DNA of 64,000 nucleotides from Gaiellasilicea sp963705515 (GCA_963705515.1 CAVPJV010000008.1:930001-994000), one strand, 5' to 3'; positions 54,376 to 62,775 are shown, counted from the stretch's first letter. Notes: generated by a model not told the origin, from the sequence alone. Numbers and translations: made by a program.

Positions 54376-54760
54376 GTCTAGCTCCCAGAACAGCATGAAG
54401 ACCCCGAGCAGCTCCTCTCCGCCTCCCAGCAGCGGCGTTGCCGTGACCGACAGCGTCGTCCGCCGCCCGTCCGCCCACGTGTAGACGAGCGTGTCCTGCA
54501 CCGGCCGGCGCTCGCGCCGCGCACGCGCCGAGGGCGTCTGCTCGCCCGGGACCGGCGCCCGTCGGGCCGCTCGACCTGGAAGCGGGTGCGCCACTCGCCT
54601 CGGGCATCTCTCCGAGCTCCGACGGCGTCGCGCCGACGATCCGCTCCGCACGCTCGTTGAAGAAGACGAGCGTTCCCTCGCCGTCGAGGACGAGGTACGG
54701 GGTCGCAACGTTGGCGGCGAGCTCGCGGGCGAGGATCAGCGGCAGCGGCCGGCGCGGCAT
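54367..54760 (-). pseudogene. PAS-domain protein, two frameshifts
   Basis: From the ATG at 54760: MPRRPLPLILARELAANVAT, PYLVLDGEGTLVFFNERAER, IVGATPSELGEM. This is a PAS fold start. After a one-base change near 54600 the sequence continues GEWRTRFQVERPDG, and after another near 54552 PGEQTPSARARRERRPVQDT, TWADGRRTTLSVTATPLLGG, GVFMLFWELDRE to the stop at 54367. The stop lies just before the GTG of the MBL-fold remnant, so the two were probably an operon. Both are now disrupted in the same way. Confidence 0.7.
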
Positions 54761-54956
54761 CGACCGACAGCCTACTCGCGCTCTGCGCAACAGCACGACA
54801 TGGCCGCACGGCGATAGCGTCGCGTGGAAGTCGAGACCGAGCCCGGACAGCACCCCCACGACCGGCTGCGGAGAACGGAGAAGGCTCCGCCTATACGGCG
54901 TCAGCGCATGGCCACCGCAACCAACGCGAACAGTGCCTTGCGCATGTGTCTCTCCA

Positions 54957-55664
54957 CTACGCGTCTGTGGGCTCCGCCTCGATGGACTCGTCGGTCTCGA
55001 CGGTCTCATTGAGCAGGATGCGACGGATGAAGGTGTCGCGCTTCTCACCCTTGAGCCGCGGCTCGTCCGTCCAGGTGCGGTCGGAGAGTGTCCGATGCGA
55101 GAGGAGGTGCTCCGCCATCTCAGCAGGAGGCAGGGACTTCCATGCCGGAGCCGACTTGACTCTCTTCGGCTTCGCCGTCTCCGGTTCGTCGAGTGACGGT
55201 CTCGGCTTACGCCTCAGCGGCCCAAGTACGGTGCTCGCAAGTGCGTCCGCTTCGGCGTTCGCCTCGCGGGGCACCCACGTGATCTTGATGTCAGCGAACT
55301 GTTGGATCAAAGAAACCGCTTGTTCATGCAAGGGCTTGAGCTGCTCCGCCTCGACTCTCGATCTGCCGTTCAGCTGGTTGACTAGCAGGCGCGAATCGAG
55401 GCACACGCGTAAGTGTCCAATCCCGCGAGAGCGGGCGGCCTCGAGGCCTCTGATGAGAGCTCGATACTCCGCGACGTGGTGGTCCTTCGCCGGCCCTATA
55501 GGCTCCGAGATCTCCTCGAGAGGGGCCTTCAAGACCACACCAATCGCGGCTTCACCCGCCATCTTTCCGGGTTGATCGGGGGCTATGCCCCCGTCGGTCG
55601 TGAGTAGGTGGTAGCGGGTCTTGGGGCCAGAGCCGTCGCCGGCGGACGTTCCACGTTCCGTCAT
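54957..55664 (-). CDS. Ribonuclease HI-like protein
   Basis: 235 residues from the ATG at 55664. The RNase H core is complete: Asp in LLTTDGG, Glu in HHVAEYRALIRGLEAA, Asp in RVCLDSRLLVNQLNG and Asp in REANAEADALAS. The ~100-residue C-terminal extension is polar and charged (RRKPRPSLDEPETAKPKR, LSDRTWTDEPRLKGEKRD). It could remove RNA from RNA/DNA hybrids; plant-type RNase H-like proteins in Actinobacteria share this form. It is one of the few intact genes in the accessory region. Confidence 0.82.
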   Translation of the reverse strand: MTERGTSAGDGSGPKTRYHLLTTDGGIAPDQPGKMAGEAAIGVVLKAPLEEISEPIGPAKDHHVAEYRALIRGLEAARSRGIGHLRVCLDSRLLVNQLNGRSRVEAEQLKPLHEQAVSLIQQFADIKITWVPREANAEADALASTVLGPLRRKPRPSLDEPETAKPKRVKSAPAWKSLPPAEMAEHLLSHRTLSDRTWTDEPRLKGEKRDTFIRRILLNETVETDESIEAEPTDA

Positions 55665-55728
55665 GGAACCAAACGTATCGCCCGAGAGGCCGTCGCGGCC
55701 GGGTCGTGATGTCCCGGTGTCGCGATTC

Positions 55729-56251
55729 TCAATAGAGGCGTTCGGGTTGCTCCTTCGACCATTGCCAGAGCGCCTGGTCGAGGGTGCGCCCGTCGACGCT
55801 AGCCCGCTCGGCCAGCTCGCGACACGTCGAGACGTAGCCCTGCCAGAACCGGAAGCTGTAGGCCGACGGCGGATCGGACGCCGAGCGCGATCAGCGCCCG
55901 CTTGTCGAGGATCGGGTACCTCTCGGGATAAGCCAGGTGGAGAAGCACTGACGCCGTGGGCCACTCGACGCCGTCCAGCGACCGGAGCGCCTCGATCCGT
56001 TCGCGTTCGCCACTGCCGTCGGCCAGCGCGACCCGAGTCGCCTGCTCGACCCGTTCGTCGGTGTTCATCGCGACCCGAGGTGCGCTCCGGGGGGTCTTCC
56101 ACCGGCACACCGCGACGAACTCATCGCGCAGGTAGCGGCCGCGGGCGCGAGCGACCTTCCCGATGGCGATGACCTCGTCGTCACCGGCGTAGGCGTACCG
56201 CCCCGCGTAGGCCGGCACCTGCTCAAGGGGAAACTGCAGGATGAAGTCCAC
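55729..56251 (-). pseudogene. HhH-GPD-like hypothetical protein, one frameshift
   Basis: From a GTG at 56251: VDFILQFPLEQVPAYAGRYA, IEALRSLDGVEWPTASVLLH and LAYPERYPILDKRALIALGV, a small family whose second half resembles helix-hairpin-helix DNA glycosylase folds. At about 55873 the frame slips. Removing one base (GTCCGATCC, minus strand) gives PPSAYSFRFWQGYVSTCREL, ERASVDGRTLDQALWQWSKE and a stop at 55729, a natural C-terminus of about the right length (~174 residues). The function of the family is unknown. Confidence 0.7.
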
Positions 56252-56404
56252 CGCCGCAACCGTAACGATGGATCCGCCGGGGAGCCACGCAGAGGGCGAG
56301 ACGGTCTTCGCGTCGAGGGAGGCTTGGCCCTCATTCGAGGGATGCGGCCCCCGCTGGCGCTGGCGATGGAGGAATAGCCATCGCAACTAGTAAGGAGCCG
56401 CCGC

Positions 56405-56635
56405 ATGAGTGATACCGCCGCAACGAGCTTCGCCACTCTGTTTGTGTTTGCCCTCTACGCCTTGCACTTCGGCTCGGTCATCTGGGTCGGGTTCGACGCT
56501 CGCAAGCGCGACTTCAGCAGCAGTAAGTTCGCGAGCAAGACGTGGCAGTGGGTCGTTGGCGCTCTTTTCCTCTGGATCATCGTCTTCCCCGTCTATCTCT
56601 TCAAGCGGGGCAATGCACCGCTGAAGGCGTACTAG
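56405..56635 (+). CDS. Small membrane protein
   Basis: 76 residues from the ATG at 56405 with AAGGAG upstream. Two membrane segments (FATLFVFALYALHFGSVIWV and WQWVVGALFLWIIVFPVYLF) are joined by a short charged loop (FDARKRDFSSSKFASK) and end in KRGNAPLKAY. Family unknown. Hydropathy and ribosome binding site support a real gene. Confidence 0.75.
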   Translation: MSDTAATSFATLFVFALYALHFGSVIWVGFDARKRDFSSSKFASKTWQWVVGALFLWIIVFPVYLFKRGNAPLKAY

Positions 56636-56693
56636 ACGCGCACGCGAAGCCACGACGACTTACCGACGATCTGCGGCTGATTGGGGTCAGACC

Positions 56694-57380
56694 ATGAGCT
56701 TGTCCAAAGCGAGGTTCGGCGGCGTTCTTGCCGCGCTGCTGCTCGTCGTTGTCCAAGCGGCCTACGCGGCCGAGAAGCAACCGCTCAAGTTCAACGCCGC
56801 CGACCAGGCAGCAGCGAAGGCGATCACGCTGAAGCTGTCCGACCTCGGCGCAGGCTGGAAGGGCGGCCCAGACAAGCTCGACTATTCGAACGACACCTGC
56901 CCGACGAAGGTGTCGGACCTCGTCATGACCGGAGCCGCGAAATCGTCATTCAGCGGCGACGGCGTCTTCGTGGTCTCGGAAGCGAACATCCTTCGCACGC
57001 CCGCGATGGTCAAGACCGACTGGCAGCGCACCGTCGCAAATCCAGCCTTCTGGGCGTGCGGCCGGCGAGAGATGGCAACCCTCGAGGGCGGAAAGCTCGT
57101 CTCGCTCAAGAAGATGGCGTTCCCGAAGCTGGCCCAGTACTCCGCCCGCTACCGTCTCGTCTACGACTTCGGCAAGGCAGGCAGCCCGACACTCGTCCTG
57201 ATGGACATCGTCATGGTCGGACAGGGCCGAACCGAAATCACCCTGACGCTGTCCGCACCCTACGGCGACCGGGCAGCCGCCTGCACGAGGTCACGGTGCT
57301 GCCCGGTCGTGACGACGACGGGGGCGAACCACGTGCTCCGCTGGAGGGGGGCGGGTGTGGGGGCGCTGACGGGGTGGTAG
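56694..57380 (+). CDS. Secreted hypothetical protein with a foreign C-terminus
   Basis: 228 residues as read from the ATG at 56694. A signal peptide (GGVLAALLLVVVQAAYAAEK) leads an ~170-residue domain with paired Cys (SNDTCPTKVS, FWACGRREM) and beta-rich ends (PTLVLMDIVMVGQGRTEITL, TLSAPYGDRA). From about residue 194 (nt ~57277) the composition changes to Cys/Arg/Gly-rich (CTRSRCCPVVTTTGANHVLR). On the opposite strand this stretch encodes part of a UDP-GlcNAc 2-epimerase. The native C-terminus was therefore replaced by a rearrangement. Confidence 0.7.
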   Translation: MSLSKARFGGVLAALLLVVVQAAYAAEKQPLKFNAADQAAAKAITLKLSDLGAGWKGGPDKLDYSNDTCPTKVSDLVMTGAAKSSFSGDGVFVVSEANILRTPAMVKTDWQRTVANPAFWACGRREMATLEGGKLVSLKKMAFPKLAQYSARYRLVYDFGKAGSPTLVLMDIVMVGQGRTEITLTLSAPYGDRAAACTRSRCCPVVTTTGANHVLRWRGAGVGALTGW

Positions 57381-57480
57381 CGTGTTGCGCGTGCACCACC
57401 GGGAACATCTTGATCGCCTCGGGCCGCGTCCCGATCAGGACGAGGACGTTGCTGCGCTGCCCCCCGACGGCTTGGCCCAC
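57260..57480 (-). pseudogene. wecB: N-terminal fragment of UDP-GlcNAc 2-epimerase
   Basis: NVLVLIGTRPEAIKMFPVVHA is the unmistakable start of WecB/MnaA epimerases. After a ~40-bp disturbance another frame gives LQRSTWFAPVVVTTGQHRDL, the next conserved block, before similarity ends near 57280. The other ~300 residues are absent. The fragment abuts the tail of the secreted-protein gene on the opposite strand. It is debris from a polysaccharide-type locus joined to unrelated DNA. Confidence 0.75.
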
Positions 57481-58003
57481 CGGCCGAGCTTAACCGCCTG
57501 CGAAGAGACGGAAGTCACGTCGCATCGGTTTCATGGGCGCTGCCTGTGGGTAGGTCGGTTACCGCCGCGATGCGCTCGGGGTGTTTCTGGATGGAAAAAA
57601 TTGCGGCGCGCGGCCGTCGGGTGGTCACGAGGGGGGAAGAAGGAGCATCGAGTCGCTCCCGACACGCCCCACCCCGAGGCATGAAGGAAGGAAGCCATGT
57701 TCAGCCCAGGTCATGGGGACTGACGATAGTGGCCACCGTCGGGCCGTGACTTCCTCGCCCGCCGCCGAGGTCACCGGGTGATTCAGCGTCGCCCAGGCCC
57801 GTCGAGCGAATGTTCAGCTCAGGTATGGGACTGACGACAGAGGACACCGCCGGGTCGTGACTCAGACTGCGAAGGAGGTCACCGGTGATTCAGCGTCGCC
57901 GAGGTCCGCGAGCGAATGATGCGAGAGAGAGAAGTGGCTCCAGGAGAAGGCTGACGAGCTGGCTGGAATCTGAGCGGCGCATACGTCAGGCGCTGACGTA
58001 CGC
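57481..58003. other. Gene-free junction sequence upstream of the integrase remnants
   Basis: No credible gene. It includes an A-rich tract (GGAAAAAATT near 57595) and the imperfect direct repeats listed separately. Short ORFs here are Arg/Ser-rich in all frames. Confidence 0.5.
57698..57917 (+). repeat. Two imperfect ~110-bp direct repeats
   Basis: Copy 1 (57698-57810) and copy 2 (57811-57917) are adjacent and share ATGTTCAGC, CAGGT...TGGGACTGACGA, CACCG.CGGG.CGTGACT, GAGGTCACCGG, TGATTCAGCGTCGCC and AGCGA, with small indels between. The unit does not encode a sustained protein in either copy. Position next to the excisionase/integrase remnants suggests att-type or regulatory repeats of the former element. 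Confidence 0.6.
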
Positions 58004-58203
58004 GCGCCTCTGGAGATGGCGCGCTTCGACGATCGCCAGTTGCGCGAGGAGGAGCCGGATTGGCGGATCCGACTTGAGAGGTTGGAGGACGGCAGCGACG
58101 GGCCTTCCCGGACTCTGGACATGTCTGGATGTATGACGGAGGTAGCGGACTTGGAGCTTCGAGAGCTCGAGGCTCGCGGAGACCAGGGAGGCTGCAGGTC
58201 GCT

Positions 58204-58349
58204 GATGATTGAGCGGCATTACACAGCGCAGCAGCTCGCCGACTTGTTCGGCGTCCATCCTGAGACGGTTCGGCGCGAGGCGGCGCGAGGTCTGCTCCAG
58301 ACGATTGCGGATTGGGCGCGATCTGCGTTTCGCTGAGAGCGCGTGTTGA
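58204..58349 (+). pseudogene. Excisionase-like HTH protein, frameshift near the end
   Basis: From the ATG at 58204: MIERHYTAQQLADLFGVHPE and TVRREAARGLLQTI, a MerR/Xis-type winged HTH (HTH_17). In the frame as given it ends DWARSAFR at 58336. A one-base shift gives IGRDLRFAESAC and a stop at 58349, which is the expected HTH_17 ending (IGR..RF). It sits directly before the tyrosine recombinase remnant, as excisionase-like or binding proteins often do. Confidence 0.65.
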
Positions 58350-59456
58350 GCTGGCTCGATTCGAAGCAGGTCGCTGCGTGAGCATCCGGCGGCGCGGGAA
58401 GCAGGCGTATCAAGTTCGCGTGCTCCCGTTTCCGGCTCGGACAGTGCGGACGCTTAAGGCCGCGCGAGCGGCTGGAGCTCGAACTCAAGCTGCCAGCGAG
58501 CGCTCGGTGAGCTCTACGTCGAGCAGGCTACGACGCTCGGCGAGCGAGATCGACGCGTTGCCTTGAACCGGCATGCGCGCGTCTAGCGGCTTGAGTCCAG
58601 GACGGTCGAGTACTACGAGCGGTCGGCGAAGGTGTGGGAGCCGTTCCGCTCCACGCCTGTAGCCGTCGCTGCGCCGAACGGTGGTGCAGGACTTCATCTT
58701 TGCTCGCGCGGCGAGCGCCACGGGCGTTCGGCGAAGAACGAGCTCGAGCTTCTTGAAGCGCGTGCTGACCGAGGCGAAGGAGCGCGGGCAGCGCGTCGAT
58801 CCGGCAGTGCTAGCGATTCCGGCGATCAAGCATCGGCCGCGCCGAGGGCGGGCGCTTACGGTGCCAGAGCTCTACGAGCTCGGCGTCCTGGTTCCCAGAG
58901 CACGCGCAGCGGCTCGTTCTCGTCGCTGGCCAGGTTGGAGCTCGTCAGAACGTTGTGGTTCAACCTGACTGACGATCTGCTGGACGTGAAGGCGGGGACG
59001 CTGACGGTGCCGGCAGAGCTAGCTAAGAACCGGAAGGAGCATCGCGTCTACCTGACGCCGGTCGAGGCGCAGCTCTCCGCGAGCAGCTGCTGGCGCGCGC
59101 TACCAGGACGCGATTGGTCTTTCCGACGCCGACGGGTCTGCAGTGGACGCGGAGCGGCTTCCGCGAGCGTGTGTGGGTGCCGGCGGTGAAGCTGGCGACG
59201 ACGAGCAACGAGCGCTTCGCCGGGCTTCACGTTCCATCTGCTTCGGCACACGGCGGGTTCGCTCATGGCGTCGTTCGGGATGGATCCGGCGTCGGCGGCG
59301 AGCGTCTCGGACACACGGACGGAGGCGCGCTCTTCCTTCGCACGTACCGGCACCTGTACGAGGGCGAGAAGCGGGCGCAGGCCGAGCGGTTCGGCGCTCA
59401 GGTGCAGGCGGCTGTTGGACGAGGAGTGGACAGAATCGCCTGCTGAGCCGAGAACG
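58350..59456 (+). pseudogene. Tyrosine recombinase (phage-type integrase), many frameshifts
   Basis: Ordered pieces in changing frames: VSIRRRGKQAYQVRVLPFPA, RTVEYYERSAKVWEPF (SAM-like N-domain), LKRVLTEAKERGQRVDPAVL, IKHRPRRGRALTVPELYEL, LVAGQVGARQN (catalytic Arg region), VPAELAKNRKEHRVYLTPVE, LVFPTPTGLQWTRSGFRERV, TFHLLRHTAGSLMASFGMDP (HxxR), RLGHTDGGALFLRTYRHLYE (His and catalytic Tyr). At least six indels separate them, so it is inactive as written. It ends about 25 bp from the 3' end of tRNA-Val, the usual position of an integrase relative to its attachment site. Confidence 0.82.
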
Positions 59457-59479
59457 GCTTGGACAGTGGCGATCCTGAA

Positions 59480-59551
59480 TGGGCGCACCTGGGATTGAAC
59501 CAGGGACCTCTCGCGTGTGAAGCGAGCGCTCTCCCGCTGAGCTATGCGCCC
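59480..59551 (-). tRNA. tRNA-Val (CAC)
   Basis: A 72-nt cloverleaf: acceptor GGGCGCA/TGCGCCC, D arm GCTC-GAGC, anticodon stem CTCGC/GCGAG with loop TTCACAC (anticodon CAC), T arm CCTGG-TTCAATC-CCAGG, discriminator A; CCA is not encoded. The 3' end faces the integrase remnant. Confidence 0.95.
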
Positions 59552-59702
59552 GGGAGAGGACAGGATAGCGGCGCTGCTACGCTCCTTCTCGCCCGGTCGC
59601 GCTAGGTGGGGAGTTAGCGGTTCCCTGAACCCGACATCCGCTCCAGCGGGACCGAACGCCGTCCGAGGGCGGCTTCAACGGGATCAGGCTTCGCGCACGT
59701 GG

Positions 59703-59820
59703 CGTCGATGGTCGGGTTCCGCGCACTGGGAGCATCCGAACCGCGTCAGGTCCGGAAGGAAGCAGCGCTAAGGATTCCCTCTCAGGTGCCGCGGTCTCGC
59801 CTGACCGGAGCCGGCGACGC
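59703..59820 (+). ncRNA. ffs: Signal recognition particle RNA (small bacterial type)
   Basis: The conserved domain IV core GTCAGGTCCGGAAGGAAGCA (59746-59765), which binds Ffh, lies in a helix formed by GCGCACTGGGAG (59721-59732) and CTCTCAGGTGC (~59779-59789). A further helix GGTC...GACC and CGTCG...CGACG closes the outer stem. Ends are placed from base pairing and may be off by some nucleotides. No protein is encoded here. Confidence 0.9.
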
Positions 59821-59868
59821 GAACGCCCCCCGCTGAGGCCACACGAAGACGGAGCGCGTGACCGGGCG

Positions 59869-60276
59869 TTACGGCTTGCGTTCGGGGTAGCGGGGGAGGC
59901 CGTCGTCCGGGATCTCCTCCCAGCTCGCGGCGTAGGCCACGAACTGGCGCCACTGCGGCCTGATCTCCGGGTCGGAGTCGAGCGCGCCGAAGCGGACGCC
60001 GATCGTCGGCGGATCGCCGGAGCGGCTGAACACGGCCGAGCCGCAGAGGCCGCAGAAGAGCTTCTCAGCGCCACCTTCGGGAGCCCACGCGCGCAGGTGC
60101 TCCTCGCCCGAGACGACGCGGAAGGACTCCGGCACCGTCCGGCCGTTCGCCGACGCCGCCGTTCCCGTGCGGCGCTGGCAGCGCGTGCAATGGCAGTAGT
60201 TCGACGAGGCGAACGGCTCGAGCACCTCGAAGCGGACGGCGCCGCAGCCGCAGCCCCCGGTCAGGTGAGCTGCCAT
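59869..60276 (-). CDS. GFA / CENP-V family zinc protein
   Basis: 135 residues. LTGGCGCGAVRFEVLEPF, YCHCTRCQRRTGTAASANG and LFCGLCGSAVFSR carry the Cys set of the glutathione-dependent formaldehyde-activating enzyme (GFA) family, which binds two zinc ions. Most such actinobacterial proteins have unknown substrates. It overlaps the end of the aminopeptidase gene by 16 nt and is likely co-transcribed with it. Confidence 0.88.
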   Translation of the reverse strand: MAAHLTGGCGCGAVRFEVLEPFASSNYCHCTRCQRRTGTAASANGRTVPESFRVVSGEEHLRAWAPEGGAEKLFCGLCGSAVFSRSGDPPTIGVRFGALDSDPEIRPQWRQFVAYAASWEEIPDDGLPRYPERKP

Positions 60277-61478
60277 GCGTCCCCGCGCAGGATCGGTACC
60301 GCCGTGCCGTCCTCGGCGATCCCGTCCACCTCCACGTCGGGGCCGCCGATCATGAAGTCCGTGTGGATCGTCGACGTGTTGAAGCCGAGCTCCTCGAGCT
60401 CCGCCTCGCTCTTCTCGGAGCCGTCCTTGATCGCGTCGAGGATGCCGGCGCCGTAGGCGATATGGCAGCTCGCGTTCTCGTCGAACAACGTGTTCAGGAA
60501 CGTGAGCCCGGAGCGGCCGACGCGCGAGTCACCGTCGACGAGCGCGACCTCGCCGAGCATGCACGCGTCCTCGTCCTGGCGCAGCTGCTCGCGGATCAAC
60601 TCGGCGCCGGTGCTCGCGTTCACCTCGACAGCTCGGCCGCCCTCGAACCGGAGCTCGAGGTCGCGGACGACGTTCCCGGAGAGCGCGAGCGGCATCGTCG
60701 AGCGGACGACGCCCTCGGTGCGGCGGCGGTCCGGCGTCGTGAAGACCTCCTCGGTCGGCATGTTCACCACGTGGCGGCGGCCGTCGACCGTCTCCTCGAG
60801 CGCGGTGCACCAGACGGCGCCGGGGATGAGGCCGACGGTGAGGTCGGTGCCGGGACCACGGAAGCGGACGGCTGTGAACGCGCGCTCGTCCAGGAGGGCC
60901 GCGCGCTCTTCGAGCTTGTCGATGTGCGCGCGCCAGGCATCGACCGGGTTCGACTCGTCCAGCCGGGTCGCCGACCCGACGGCGTCCCAGAGCCTCTCGA
61001 CGTCGGGCTCGCCGAAGACCGACGTCGCCCAGCCCTCGTTCGGGTAGGCGACGATCGTCCAGTTGATCAGCCTCTCGTTCAGCGCCTTGACGTAGCGCTC
61101 GGCGAGCTCGCGCATGCGCGTCTTGCCGACCCGGCTGCCGTCGAGGTCGGCGAGGAGCTCTGGCTCGGGGTCGCCCACGATCTGGATCAGCGCGCCGTGC
61201 TTCTCCATGACGTGGTCGACCTTGGCCAGCGCCCACGGCGGGGTCCAGCCGAGCGTGTCCTCGGGCGCACGCTCGATTCGCGCGCGGCGGACGTGCTGGT
61301 CCGTGTAGTCGACGTCGACGTAGCTGGCGCCCTTCTCGTACGCAACGCGGGCGACGGCTCGTGCGAGCGGCGCGTGCTCGGGCAGGGCGATCACCCAGAC
61401 GACCTGGCCTTCCCCGACATTGGACCCGACCTCGACCGCGAGACGGGCGTAGCGCTCGAGGCGCTCTTCCGGAGTCAT
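60261..61478 (-). CDS. M29-family aminopeptidase (AmpS/AmpT-like)
   Basis: 405 residues, full length for the family. RFRGPGTDLTVGLIPGAVW, VVNMPTEEVFTTPDRRRTEG (first metal-ligand signature), LNTLFDENASCHIAYGAG and HTDFMIGGPDVEVDGI (further His/Asp ligands) appear in the expected order. Members are cytoplasmic metal-dependent aminopeptidases of broad specificity. ATG at 61478. The divergent clpS gene 42 bp away suggests a shared promoter region and perhaps a link in peptide turnover. Confidence 0.92.
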   Translation of the reverse strand: MTPEERLERYARLAVEVGSNVGEGQVVWVIALPEHAPLARAVARVAYEKGASYVDVDYTDQHVRRARIERAPEDTLGWTPPWALAKVDHVMEKHGALIQIVGDPEPELLADLDGSRVGKTRMRELAERYVKALNERLINWTIVAYPNEGWATSVFGEPDVERLWDAVGSATRLDESNPVDAWRAHIDKLEERAALLDERAFTAVRFRGPGTDLTVGLIPGAVWCTALEETVDGRRHVVNMPTEEVFTTPDRRRTEGVVRSTMPLALSGNVVRDLELRFEGGRAVEVNASTGAELIREQLRQDEDACMLGEVALVDGDSRVGRSGLTFLNTLFDENASCHIAYGAGILDAIKDGSEKSEAELEELGFNTSTIHTDFMIGGPDVEVDGIAEDGTAVPILRGDAWQLT

Positions 61479-61520
61479 GGCGGAGAAGCCTATCTCCCGC
61501 CGTTGCTACCGTCCGCCGCG

Positions 61521-61820
61521 ATGAGCCCGGCGACCGTGACACCGGTTCGGAAGCCGCGCGCCGGCGATCCGGGCGGCGATCTCGACGCGCCGTGGCGGGT
61601 GATCGTCCTGAACGACGACCACAACACCTTCGACGGGGTTGCGTTCGCCCTCTCGTCCGTTCTGCCCGGCGTCGGCTTCGACCAGGGCATGAACCTCGCC
61701 AACAGGATCCACTCGACCGGCCGCGCCGTCGTCTGGTCCGGTCTGAAGGAGCAGGCCGAGCTCTACTGGGAGCAGCTCAAGGACCTCGGCCTCACGATGG
61801 CCCCGCTCGACCGCCTCTAG
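61521..61820 (+). CDS. clpS: ATP-dependent Clp protease adaptor ClpS
   Basis: 99 residues from the ATG at 61521. WRVIVLNDDHNTFDGVAFAL contains the N-degron pocket motif LNDDxxT. ANRIHSTGRAVVWSGLKEQA and ELYWEQLKDLGLTMAPL match the rest of the ClpS core. The basic ~20-residue N-terminal extension (TVTPVRKPRAGDPGG) is typical. It delivers N-end-rule substrates to ClpAP/ClpCP. Confidence 0.92.
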   Translation: MSPATVTPVRKPRAGDPGGDLDAPWRVIVLNDDHNTFDGVAFALSSVLPGVGFDQGMNLANRIHSTGRAVVWSGLKEQAELYWEQLKDLGLTMAPLDRL

Positions 61821-61839
61821 CCCTGGTAGGTTCCGGCCC

Positions 61840-62379
61840 GTGCTGCTCGCGATCACCTCGGAGGGGAAGCTCGGGCTCGGCATCCTCGCCGGCGCGTTCA
61901 TCGCGTTCGCGCTGCTCTCGGCGTTCTACTTCCCACGACGCAACCCGGACTTTCCCGGCAAGCGGCTCGGCCTCTACATCACCGTCGCCGCCCTGTTCTT
62001 CGTCGGGACGATGGCGGGCGTGATCTTCTTCGCGCAGGAGGAAGAAGAGGCGCACGGCGCGGAGGCGACCGAGACCCACGGCACAGAGACCGGCGAGGAG
62101 CCGCTGACGACGACCGAGGCCTCCGGCGCGCCCGCGGGCGACGCGGCTGCGGGCGAAGCCGTGTTCGCGTCAGCCGGCTGCGCCGGCTGCCACACGCTCG
62201 AGGCTGCCGGCGCGACCGGGAACGTCGGGCCGAACCTCGACGAGGCGAAGCCCGACCAGGCGCTCGTGATCGACCGCGTCACGCACGGCAAGGGCGTCAT
62301 GCCCTCGTTCGCCGGCCAGCTGAGCGAGAAGCAGATCCAGGACGTCGCCGCGTACGTGGTCGACTCCACGCAGGGGTAG
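61840..62379 (+). CDS. Membrane-anchored class I cytochrome c
   Basis: 179 residues from a GTG at 61840. Two N-terminal membrane helices (GLGILAGAFIAFALLSAFYF and LYITVAALFFVGTMAGVIFF), an acidic Glu/Thr-rich linker, then a cytochrome c domain with haem motif CAGCH and axial Met in KGVMPSFAGQLS. It is probably an electron carrier facing outward, associated with a terminal oxidase. It follows clpS by 19 bp. Confidence 0.9.
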   Translation: MLLAITSEGKLGLGILAGAFIAFALLSAFYFPRRNPDFPGKRLGLYITVAALFFVGTMAGVIFFAQEEEEAHGAEATETHGTETGEEPLTTTEASGAPAGDAAAGEAVFASAGCAGCHTLEAAGATGNVGPNLDEAKPDQALVIDRVTHGKGVMPSFAGQLSEKQIQDVAAYVVDSTQG

Positions 62380-62407
62380 CACCACCGCGATACCCTGTGC
62401 CGCGCCC

Positions 62408-62496
62408 GGAGAGGTGTCCGAGCGGCCGAAGGAGCGCGACTGGAAATCGCGTACGCGTCGAAAGGCGTGTCGCGGGTTCAAATCCCGCCCTCTCCG
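62408..62496 (+). tRNA. tRNA-Ser (GGA)
   Basis: 89 nt with a long variable arm: acceptor GGAGAGG/CCTCTCC, anticodon loop CTGGAAA (anticodon GGA), variable arm TACGCGTCGAAAGGCGTGT, T arm CGGG-TTCAAATC-CCG, discriminator G. CCA is not encoded. Confidence 0.95.
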
Positions 62497-62550
62497 CTGC
62501 GGTTGTTTCGAGAACTCGGCTCGAGAGGGCCGGGTTCTCGATCCGTTCGG

Positions 62551-62766
62551 CTACGTGTGCAGCCTGCGCACGAGCCAGCCTGCAAGTGCGCCGATCACGA
62601 GCCCGGCTTCGGGCGCAAGCGGAACGTCCGTCGCGATGCTGACGAGGATGCCGAGCGCGAAGCCGATCCCCGCCCCGGCGACGAGGAACGGCCACGTCTT
62701 CCGCTCGGTCGACGTCGCTCCGGCGCCCATGCCGGCCATCCTCATCGGCAGGTCGTGAGCGGTCAA
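62551..62766 (-). CDS. Small membrane protein
   Basis: 71 residues. A polar start (MTAHDLPMRMAGMGAG) is followed by two membrane segments, WPFLVAGAGIGFALGILVSI and EAGLVIGALAGWLVRRL. It resembles small glycine-zipper-like inner membrane proteins; no function can be assigned. Confidence 0.6.
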   Translation of the reverse strand: MTAHDLPMRMAGMGAGATSTERKTWPFLVAGAGIGFALGILVSIATDVPLAPEAGLVIGALAGWLVRRLHT

Positions 62767-62775
62767 CTCCTGCCT

